DNA from: Bacillota bacterium
GTDB lineage: Bacteria; Bacillota; Limnochordia; DTU087
NCBI GenBank assembly: GCA_012799135.1
Contig: JAAZLW010000138.1
Span: 1 to 39,229 of the forward strand
Length of the DNA stretch: 39,229 nucleotides
Reading direction: 5' to 3'
The translations under genes and the position numbers were made by a program. Of this stretch, positions 10,532-18,866 are shown one piece after another. Under the pieces are notes generated by a model. The model was not told the origin of the DNA. It did not search any database and was given only the letters and a program-made list of their open reading frames with translations. How positions within the stretch are numbered: the stretch's first letter is position 1; each line of letters starts with the position of its first letter.

Positions 10532-11758
10532 ATGATTAACCATCCCTCGGAGCTCAGCAGCACTCAACTCATTTTCTGGGACCAGTACTGCTCTGAACGG
10601 GCCGAGCGACAAGCTCAAGAATTGTGGGCGAGGAGCAAGGCTTTTCCTATGAAAAGGCGTTTTCTCTACAAACGACAGGTACTGCTTAGCTTTCGTATTA
10701 CATTCATGACCGACATAAGCACAACCAGCCTTTGGTCAATCTTGGTAGACCCTTGTGGCGAGCAGCCTATGCCGGTAGTGGATCTAAGTGGAGGCTTAGT
10801 CTTGCCCCGAGTGTGGCCCATCATTCCCAGCCCTCGGCTTTCAGAAAGAAGAGTTCAAAGACCTAAGGGTAGAGGTAGAACAGAAGCTCCGAATAGGTGG
10901 CAATCCCGGGCAGCTCACCAAAAGCAGTTCGCCTTAGACAGCGGAGACTACGAGTTATACCGGCTGTACATGAAGGCCTGTCGCTACTTGGAGAGCAGGC
11001 TGCCAAAGGCTATGCAAACCATCGAGCTCGGGGCCCGAACCCGGTATAAGCGGGAAAAAGAGCGACTCAAGGAATACTATCACCAACTGAGTCAGGAAGC
11101 CATGTATCCTCTGCGTAAGCTTTTCCGGAGGTTGGCGGTGGTTTCGGTTAGGGCGGATCTAGCCCGTTCACCTGAGACATATGCAGCCTATGCAGAACAG
11201 ATCACTAAAGTCAAGCAAGAAATTGAAACCGTGGAAACCAGGTATCAGGAGCACCTAGAAGAGATTCGGCAGGATATGAACTGGCGCCTGGAAGAGCTAG
11301 AGGCCCGTTACGCGACTCGAGTACAGGTATCGCTCATCGGTATTGTCTGTATCTGGGCTCCCTATGTGGAGTTTACCTTTCATGTACCGGCCCTGGCGGC
11401 TGAACGCACTTACTTATATAGCTGTATGGCCGATCGTTTTGCCGACACACTATGTGATACATGCGATCAGTTGGCTGACCGTCTCGCTATCTGCTCGTGT
11501 GGTAACGTCGTTTGTGAAGATTGCTACGGTCTTTGCCCTAATTGTGGCAATAGATTTTGTGCTGACTGTGCCCAGGCTACCTGCTATGCCTGTGGTAGCT
11601 TGATCTGTAGCCAGTGTTTGGAGACTTGTCCCCTGGCTACTGATGCTTCCATCCATCCTCACACTCAAGGGGAATCGATCGCCCCGGCCCTCTGTCGTCG
11701 ATGCCTGGAAAGCGACTGCAATGTATGTACTGTACTGGTCAGATATGGATGGCAATAG
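10532..11758 (+). CDS. SNF2-associated partner protein A with Cys-rich (putative zinc-binding) C-terminus
   Basis: ORF directly follows the SNF2-A stop; ATG 10532 follows GGGAG. Central coiled coil (KREKERLKEYYHQLSQEA...) and C-terminal CDTC..CSCG..CEDC..CPNCG..CADC..CYACG..CSQC..CRRC..CNVC. Confidence 0.8.
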   Translation: MINHPSELSSTQLIFWDQYCSERAERQAQELWARSKAFPMKRRFLYKRQVLLSFRITFMTDISTTSLWSILVDPCGEQPMPVVDLSGGLVLPRVWPIIPSPRLSERRVQRPKGRGRTEAPNRWQSRAAHQKQFALDSGDYELYRLYMKACRYLESRLPKAMQTIELGARTRYKREKERLKEYYHQLSQEAMYPLRKLFRRLAVVSVRADLARSPETYAAYAEQITKVKQEIETVETRYQEHLEEIRQDMNWRLEELEARYATRVQVSLIGIVCIWAPYVEFTFHVPALAAERTYLYSCMADRFADTLCDTCDQLADRLAICSCGNVVCEDCYGLCPNCGNRFCADCAQATCYACGSLICSQCLETCPLATDASIHPHTQGESIAPALCRRCLESDCNVCTVLVRYGWQ

Positions 11759-11840
11759 CACCAGGCAGGTAAGAATGGAGCCGATAGCGAATCCTTGCAT
11801 GTGATCACGGCAAGCTTCTAGAGGGATGGGGTGGGAGTGA

Positions 11841-14294
11841 ATGAAGGTCGAGCTCTTCGTGCAAGAGCTGTTGAATGGGAGGGATTATCGGGGTCAAGCA
11901 GTGGCTGTCCGACGACTGCCTGCCCGCAAGGCTATTTACGGTGAGCCAAAGGATGGCATATTGCCTGAACTGAAAGTAGCCTTGACCCAAATGGGAATTG
12001 AACAGCTCTATACTCACCAAGCCACGGCCGTCGATACTGTTCGGGCAGGCAGGAATGCTGTGATCGTCACATCTACAGCCAGTGGCAAGACCATATGCTA
12101 CAACCTGCCGGTTCTGGAGGCTTTGCTCCAGGATCCCACCAGTAAAGCTCTCTACGTGTTTCCCACTAAGGCTCTTGCCCAAGATCAGTTGCAGGGGCTG
12201 CTGCGCTGGCAGTCACTGATCCCGTCTTTGCCTCTGGCAGCTGGTACATATGATGGCGATACACCCAGGGACCTCAGGCGCAAGCTACGGGAACAGGGAA
12301 ATATCATCTTGACCAATCCAGACATGCTCCATGGAGCTATTTTGCCGCATCATCCCAGCTGGGGTCATTTCTTTGCCAATCTGCGGTTTATTGTGGTTGA
12401 TGAGATCCATACTTATCGCGGCATATTTGGTAGTAATGTGGCCAATGTGCTGAGAAGGATGGGGAGAATCTGTCGCCACTATCGGGCTAATCCGCAGTTC
12501 ATCTGCTGTTCCGCTACCATTGCCAACCCGACTGAGTTGGCCCAACAGTTGACCGGCCAAGAGATGACCTTAATAGATAACGATGGGTCGCCCAAAGGCC
12601 AGAAGCATTTCCTGCTATGGAATCCACCTATCTTGTCTGATGGCTTAGAGCGGCGCAGCTCCAATAGTGAGGCTAAAGAACTGATGGTGCGTCTGTTACG
12701 GCAGCGTATCCAAACTATCACGTTCACTAGGGCGCGGGTAGTAGCTGAGTTGATTTATCGGTATGTACGGGAGGAATTGCAGAAGTATGGGAGTGGCCTG
12801 GCCAGTTCTGTAAGAGCCTATCGCGGTGGCTATCTGCCCGAGGAGCGTCGGGCTATTGAGAAGCAACTCTTCTCTGGTGAGCTGCTGGGTGTGAGCTGTA
12901 CCAATGCTCTAGAGTTGGGGATTGATATAGGAAGTCTGGATGCGTGTCTAATTGTAGGTTTTCCCGGGACAATTGCCAGTGTATGGCAGCAGGCTGGCCG
13001 GGCCGGTCGACAAACTGACGACTCTTTGGTTGTTTTGATCGGACACAATAATCCCATTGATCAGTACCTCATGCAACATCCCGATTATTTCTTCGGGCAG
13101 ACTCCGGAAAATGCAATTATCGATCCAGATAATCCCTATATAGTACTAGGTCATCTGAGGGCGGCTGCCTTTGAACTGCCTATCCGGGTAGATGAGGAGA
13201 CTGATTTCGGTCCTTTGGCACCGGCTCTTTTGGATATTCTCGGTGAAGATCGTCAGTTGATGTACCGTGGTGACCGTTGGTTCTGGACGGGCCGTGGTTA
13301 TCCGGCAGATGATGTTAATCTACGGAATATGACTGAGAATATGTATACCATAGTAGATACTACAGAGGGGACCAGCGTGATTGGTAGTACCGATGAACTC
13401 AGTGCTTTCATGCAGCTGCACACAGAAGCCATATATATCCATGAAGGTGATACGTATTTTGTCTCTGAGCTAAATCTCACCGAGAAAGTTGCCTATGTGC
13501 ACAGAGCGGAACTAGACTACTATACACAAGCGATCACTGACCGGCGGGTACAGGTGCAAGAAGTGGAAATTGAGAAGGAACAAGTACAGGCCAAGGTGTG
13601 GTTCGGAGAAGTAAGCGTGACCTATATTACCTATATGTTCAAGAAGATTAAGTTCTATGGCCAGGATAGTATAGGTTTTGGCAAAGTATCTTTACCGCCC
13701 AGTACCCTGGAGACTTGTGCTTTCTGGCTTTCTCCGGCACTAGATACCTTAGCTCGGGTAAGACAGTGGGGCCGCAACCCTCAAGATGGCCTCTTGGGTA
13801 TCGCCAATGTTATTACAGCCGTGCTGCCCCTCTATGCCATGTGTGATTCTATGGATATAGGTTCGGTAGTTGATTCCAGTAATACCGGTGTACCTACAGT
13901 CTTTGTTTTTGATCGGTTCCCCGGCGGAATTGGCTATGCAGCTAAAGGCTATGAGTTGATTGATGAGATTCTGGAGGCGTGTTTGCAGCTAATCAAGGAA
14001 TGCAGTTGCAGTGGAGGTTGTCCCTCTTGTGTTGGTTCACCTCTACCTCCTTATGCAGCTACAGATCCGGATAGTGATGTAAAAGGGACCATCCCTGATA
14101 AGGAAGCTGCCCTACTAATCCTGCATGATCTCTTGGGGAAAGAACCGTATGTTCCTATCGCTTCTCCTAGAGGCCTGATGGAACCAGAGGTCGCCACCGC
14201 CTCAGAAGTGATCCGCCCTCCTTCACCACCTCTACCGGAACGAGTAGAGTTGAGGATTAGGCAACAGATTCAGAAACTGAATGCCAAGAAGTGA
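11841..14294 (+). CDS. DEAD/DEAH-box helicase of the MrfA/YprA type (helicase plus DUF1998-like C-terminal four-Cys domain)
   Basis: IEQLYTHQATAVDTVRAGRNAVIVTSTASGKT, VDEIHTYRGIFGSNVANVLRRM, SATIANPTELA, CTNALELGIDIGSLDACLIVGFPGT, WQQAGRAGR, C-terminal CSCSGGCPSCVGSP. Confidence 0.92.
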   Translation: MKVELFVQELLNGRDYRGQAVAVRRLPARKAIYGEPKDGILPELKVALTQMGIEQLYTHQATAVDTVRAGRNAVIVTSTASGKTICYNLPVLEALLQDPTSKALYVFPTKALAQDQLQGLLRWQSLIPSLPLAAGTYDGDTPRDLRRKLREQGNIILTNPDMLHGAILPHHPSWGHFFANLRFIVVDEIHTYRGIFGSNVANVLRRMGRICRHYRANPQFICCSATIANPTELAQQLTGQEMTLIDNDGSPKGQKHFLLWNPPILSDGLERRSSNSEAKELMVRLLRQRIQTITFTRARVVAELIYRYVREELQKYGSGLASSVRAYRGGYLPEERRAIEKQLFSGELLGVSCTNALELGIDIGSLDACLIVGFPGTIASVWQQAGRAGRQTDDSLVVLIGHNNPIDQYLMQHPDYFFGQTPENAIIDPDNPYIVLGHLRAAAFELPIRVDEETDFGPLAPALLDILGEDRQLMYRGDRWFWTGRGYPADDVNLRNMTENMYTIVDTTEGTSVIGSTDELSAFMQLHTEAIYIHEGDTYFVSELNLTEKVAYVHRAELDYYTQAITDRRVQVQEVEIEKEQVQAKVWFGEVSVTYITYMFKKIKFYGQDSIGFGKVSLPPSTLETCAFWLSPALDTLARVRQWGRNPQDGLLGIANVITAVLPLYAMCDSMDIGSVVDSSNTGVPTVFVFDRFPGGIGYAAKGYELIDEILEACLQLIKECSCSGGCPSCVGSPLPPYAATDPDSDVKGTIPDKEAALLILHDLLGKEPYVPIASPRGLMEPEVATASEVIRPPSPPLPERVELRIRQQIQKLNAKK

Positions 14295-14313
14295 GCAGAG
14301 CCATGGACTAGTG

Positions 14314-15318
14314 CTAGTATACTGCTTGACCGGATATTGGGTCATATCTGAGACAGAGAGTTTTCTTGCCGATCACCACTAAATAGGAAATCATTGGTAT
14401 ATAAATAAGAGCCGTGGCAAAAGGACTGGCCAGTACCCTTGGTTGTGAGCGGCATTTGAGCTCCAGGATCCGCTTGTCTTGCTCAAAGAGCAGCAACTCG
14501 TTGGTGGTTTCCCCAGCCAGACGGTCCTCATAGTAGCTAGCCAGAGCCTGTATTTCGTGTTCTAGCTGCCTGGTAGCGGTCATAGCCCAGGTGGGGTCCT
14601 CTTGGGCTAAGAGGCATCGGATCTGATCAGACATGATCTTATAGGCAGTCTTGAACCCCAATCGACGTTTGGCCTGATTGAGGAATGGCAGTGGGTTATG
14701 ATCGAGACGGCATCCTGATAGATTCCGATAGTATCCTGATTCCAGGTTGCCTGTTACTAGATTGACAGTAAGATCAATAACCTTGTGTCTTGTCATCTGC
14801 TGAGTGCGATAGCTGAGGCGCCAGTGTGATAGCAGATGGGGTTCGTAGATCAATTGCCCGATCTCTGTCTCCGGTTCCTCAGTCAGATTAGCTTCCAGAA
14901 AGCCTGGTATTTCCACTACGTATTGGCGGCAGACTTTAGCTTCATGTCTCGCGATCTCTAAGAACCTGTCCCAACGATAGCTTCCCGGGACAAACAGCTC
15001 TGCATCCTCGTGCGCCAGGGCTAGCTCCTGGGAGAGAGCCAACTTGCACGTATAGCCAGAAGTGCGAAGTCCGTCTAGACGACTGGCTATCTCATCACTT
15101 AGGTGGAGAACAGCAATACCTGCTTGTGTCCAGTGGAACTTGATACCAAGGTGCTGGCAGAATTGCTCCAGAAAAGCGCGCAGCCTCGGTAGAACACTTA
15201 CCGACGGCAGAGCCGGCGAGATGTCCGGTTGTGTCTGTACCTGTCTAGGTGTAATGGATGGGCCGACAACAAATTGAATGTGAATACTCCTCCTTTTGGC
15301 AATCGCAGAGAGTCCCAT
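14314..15318 (-). CDS. SNF2-associated partner protein B (YqhG-like, tentative)
   Basis: 334 aa ORF directly downstream of SNF2-B on the same strand. Tail (TWAMTATRQLEHEIQALASYYEDRL..RILELKCRSQPRV) resembles the partner A coiled-coil/RV region. Start uncertain (ATG 15318 lacks a clear SD). Confidence 0.7.
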   Translation of the reverse strand: MGLSAIAKRRSIHIQFVVGPSITPRQVQTQPDISPALPSVSVLPRLRAFLEQFCQHLGIKFHWTQAGIAVLHLSDEIASRLDGLRTSGYTCKLALSQELALAHEDAELFVPGSYRWDRFLEIARHEAKVCRQYVVEIPGFLEANLTEEPETEIGQLIYEPHLLSHWRLSYRTQQMTRHKVIDLTVNLVTGNLESGYYRNLSGCRLDHNPLPFLNQAKRRLGFKTAYKIMSDQIRCLLAQEDPTWAMTATRQLEHEIQALASYYEDRLAGETTNELLLFEQDKRILELKCRSQPRVLASPFATALIYIPMISYLVVIGKKTLCLRYDPISGQAVY

Positions 15319-15345
15319 GGCACTAACATACCGTAACTCGGACCA

Positions 15346-17151
15346 TCAGGGCAGTAGATCCAAGATAGTCGGTTCCCTCTGCCGGATTCGTGCTTTCAAG
15401 ATAGTCTCACCGAGATGATCGAATTCCCGGGCCAGATCCTTGTCGGTTTCTGAGCGGACAAAGATATTGATCAGGTGGCTCTCAAAGGATCTATCCAGCT
15501 GGAGATGGGTGAGTATAGCATCCAGTTCACCGACGACCAACTCGAACATATTGATTTTCTCATGTAAAAGCTTTAGGATATGCTCTTCAATGGTTCCTTG
15601 GGTGGCAAAGTTAAACACATACACATCCTTAGTTTGGCCCAATCGATGTACTCGTCCAATCCTTTGCTCCAGCCGCATGGGGTTCCAAGGGAGGTCGAAA
15701 TTAATCACGTTATTGCAGTATTGGAGGTTTATTCCTTCACCGCCAGATTCGGTGCTGACCAGCACATCGCCATACCGGCGGAACAGGAACTTGGTAAACT
15801 CTTTGCGGTTGGCAGATAAGCTACCATCAAAGGTGACGACACCTAAGCCCGCTGCCTCCAGGTGTTTCTTGATGAATGCCTGAGTACCCCGATATTCCGT
15901 AAAGACAATGACTTTTCCCTCAAGGACTTGAAGTAATTCCAGGAGTTGGCGTATTTTGGCACTTGTTTCAATATGTACCGCTTGCTCCAGAAGTGCGAGT
16001 AGCTCTGTTTCTGTCTCCGGTGAGGCCTTTTCAGTCAGCTTCTTCAGAGTCAGGGCCGCTGCCCAGGCGCTGCTACATACCTCCCTTAGCAAGGTGATAT
16101 AAGGTAGAATTGTACGTCTCTCTGCCAGGGATCTTCGCATCTGTCGCCGAATAAAAGCATTTACCGATAGGTAGAGCTGTGCTTCAGCTTCATTGAGTTC
16201 GACCGGTACCGAACGTACTATTCTCTCGGTGAATTGAATGGTGCCTGTACCGCGACGATTTCTGATCATTACCTGGCCCAAGAGAGAGCGCAGGGCCTCC
16301 GTATCCCGAGGAGTACGCTTATCTGCCACAAAGCGTCGCTTAAAGGCGGCATACGTTCCTAGTTGCCCTGGCTTTAGGAGAGTAATCAGGTTGTATAGCT
16401 CCCTTAGGTCATTTTGCACCGGTGTTGCAGTCAGCATCAGGAAGTACTGTTTGTGGATGTTATTCACAAATCGCCAGTTTTGAGTCCTTGAGTTCTTGAG
16501 TTTATGCGCTTCATCGACAATCAAGAGATCCCAGTCAATAGCCAGTACCTGAGAAAGGTGGGGCTCTCGCTTAGCTGTATCGATGGATGCCACGATACAG
16601 TCACATCTGGCCCAATCGTATTGGCTGCGGTGTAGGGCGACGGAGATTCGGAATTTCTCCCGCAATTCCTCAAACCACTGCCAACATAACGCGGCGGGTG
16701 TCAGGATTAGGACTTTCCGCACTAATCCTCTGAGCGTGTACTCCTTGAGAATCATGCCGGCTTCAATCGTCTTGCCAAGTCCCACCTCATCGGCTAGAAT
16801 TGCCCTGCCTCCCATGTCTTGAATCACCTTGCGGGTTGTCTCCAGCTGATGGGGATACGGGATTACTCCTACAGATTCCCAATGGGAGGCGAGATGTACC
16901 GGGCAAATGAGGTTGGCCAGATCAGAAATGCTGGAAAGGTCTTCACCCAGACGAGCGAGCTCTTGCCATTCCCAATCGGCATACTCTCGCCGCCGGAAGC
17001 TAGTGATGATTTCCCGTAAGGCAGATTGACTAAACTGAACCGACAGGCAGTCATTGACCGCTAGCGGTTCAGAGAATGTCTCGATTTCCGCGGCAAAGGG
17101 GAAAAAACCCAGCTGGTTCTTCAGTAGAGGGACGGTAATGCGGATCTCCAT
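15346..17151 (-). CDS. SNF2-family DNA-dependent ATPase/helicase B
   Basis: [108 protein letters not shown]. ATG 17151 has AGGAGG 6 nt upstream; preferred over 17169. Confidence 0.95.
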   Translation of the reverse strand: [601 protein letters not shown]

Positions 17152-17353
17152 GCCATACCTCCTGGCCAATGTCCCAATCGGGTCTTAGTTTGTCCACTGG
17201 CAGACTAGATTATCTTCTCTGTTCCTAACTACCGGCGATAACGGTGGGTAGGAATCTGAAGCTTTAGAGAGAAGTAGCATATTGGGATTGATTTCCTTCA
17301 GAAGGGGATATTTACCGGGCCCTAATTAATCAACTATTGGGGAGGTATCCTAA

Positions 17354-18517
17354 TTGAAGCAGATCAATATTGGTTTGATTGGGTACAAGTTCATGGGAAA
17401 AGCCCATAGCCACGCGTACAAGGATGTTGGGATGTTTTTTGATCTGCCGGCACAGCCGGTGATGAAGGCTTTGTGCGGACGAGATGAGGCAGGAGTCAAA
17501 GAGGCGGCTGCCAAGTTTGGATGGGAATCCTACGAGACTTCATGGGAGGCTTTGCTCCAAAGAGAGGATATCGATCTAGTAGACATTACAGCCCCTAGCA
17601 ATGTTCATCGGGAGATAGTGGAAGCGGCAGCCCAAGCAGGCAAACATGTTTTCTGCGAGAAACCACTGGCACTGAATCTGGAAGACTCCATCGCCATGTG
17701 GCGGGCAGTGGAAAAGGCCGGTGTTAAGCACATGGTTGGTTTCAACTATCGACGGGCGCCGGCCGTTCAGTTGGCTAAGCGATTGATTGATGAAGGTGCC
17801 ATTGGCCAGATTCGACACTTCCGGGGCACCTATTTGCAGGATTTCATCGTGGACCCCGATTTCCCATTGGTTTGGCGTCTGCAGCGAGAAATAGCGGGTT
17901 CTGGTCCCTTGGGTGATTTAGCTTCCCATGTGATCGACCTTGCCCATTTTTTGGTGGGGGACATAGCGGAAGTCGTTGGTATGGAAAAGACTTTCATCAA
18001 GGAGCGGCCAGTGCCGAGTTCGATGACAGGGCTTAGTGCCACCAGCACCGGTAGTGCTATGGAGAAGGTCACTGTGGAGGATGCATCCAATTTCTTGTTC
18101 CAGTTTGATAACGGAGCCCTAGGTAGTCTGGAAGCGAGCCGCATGTGTCCAGGCCACAAAAACGATCTGACCTTTGAGATCAATGGCAGTGAAGGTTCTG
18201 TGTGTTTTGGCTTGGAGAGGATGAATGAACTACGGTTCTTCTCCCGCAGCGACGCATCCCATGCCCAGGGATTCCGCACTATACAGGTGACTGAGCCGGA
18301 GCATGCCTATCTGGAAGCCTGGTGGCCACCTGGACATATCATCGGCTATGAGCATACTTTTGTTCATGAAGTGAAAGACCTAATCGAGGCCATTATCGCA
18401 GATAGGATGCCGCAACCCAGTTTTGCTGATGGCGCCAAGTGCCAAGCCGTAGTTGACGCAGTTATTGAATCAGCCAAGACTCGCCGTTGGATCAAGGTGC
18501 CAAAGGTGCGTCTATAA
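17354..18517 (+). CDS. Gfo/Idh/MocA family NAD(P)-dependent oxidoreductase
   Basis: INIGLIGYKFMGKAHSHAY, DIDLVDITAPSNVHREIVEAAAQAGKHVFCEKPLALN, GPLGDLASHVIDLAHFLVG. TTG start after GGGGAGG. Confidence 0.95.
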   Translation: MKQINIGLIGYKFMGKAHSHAYKDVGMFFDLPAQPVMKALCGRDEAGVKEAAAKFGWESYETSWEALLQREDIDLVDITAPSNVHREIVEAAAQAGKHVFCEKPLALNLEDSIAMWRAVEKAGVKHMVGFNYRRAPAVQLAKRLIDEGAIGQIRHFRGTYLQDFIVDPDFPLVWRLQREIAGSGPLGDLASHVIDLAHFLVGDIAEVVGMEKTFIKERPVPSSMTGLSATSTGSAMEKVTVEDASNFLFQFDNGALGSLEASRMCPGHKNDLTFEINGSEGSVCFGLERMNELRFFSRSDASHAQGFRTIQVTEPEHAYLEAWWPPGHIIGYEHTFVHEVKDLIEAIIADRMPQPSFADGAKCQAVVDAVIESAKTRRWIKVPKVRL

Positions 18518-18546
18518 GCTGTGGCCTTGGAAAGGTGAGGAGAGTT

Positions 18547-18590
18547 CCAGAGGGATGGAGAACAGCTCCTTCCCTCTGGCCTTTCTACCC
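18547..18590 (+). terminator. Terminator-like hairpin downstream of the Gfo/Idh gene
   Basis: CCAGAGGGA ... TCCCTCTGG perfect 9-bp stem followed by CCTTTCTA. Confidence 0.6.
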
Positions 18591-18608
18591 TCTCCAGCGC
18601 GAATACGC

Positions 18609-18637
18609 TAGACAAGAGCCTAGGGCTGATGTATAAT
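18609..18637 (+). promoter_or_regulatory. Sigma70-type promoter for the tRNA gene
   Basis: TAGACA-17 nt-TATAAT, ending 13 nt before the tRNA. Confidence 0.75.
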
Positions 18638-18650
18638 GGAAAATGTCCTA

Positions 18651-18726
18651 GGGCCTGTAGCTCAGTTGGGAGAGCGCCGCGTTCGCAACGCGGAGGCCGA
18701 GGGTTCGAATCCCTTCGGGTCCACCA
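18651..18726 (+). tRNA. tRNA-Ala (anticodon CGC), CCA encoded
   Basis: Cloverleaf by eye: acceptor GGGCCTG/CGGGTCC, anticodon loop TTCGCAA, T loop GGGTTCGAATCCC, encoded CCA. G3:U70 pair in the acceptor is the alanine identity element. Confidence 0.95.
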
Positions 18727-18744
18727 TAGAGTTAGACAGGAATA

Positions 18745-18783
18745 GATGCCATGCGTTGAAAGCCGCATGGCATCTGCCTTTTT
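18745..18783 (+). terminator. Rho-independent terminator after tRNA-Ala
   Basis: GATGCCATGCG-TTGAAAGC-CGCATGGCATC (11-bp perfect stem) followed by TGCCTTTTT. Confidence 0.88.
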
Positions 18784-18866
18784 ACTGGAACATCGCATTG
18801 GTCTGGTGAGATTTCCAAATCAAGGGCAGGAGTATAGTTGAAGGCTAAAGAAAATCACCACCAGAG

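Noticed and set aside
8794-17151. DISARM-like defence system (helicase + DUF1998 + SNF2)
   Set aside because: The helicase and DUF1998-like parts are fused in one MrfA-like protein; no methyltransferase or PLD nuclease is present, and the island sits among housekeeping genes.
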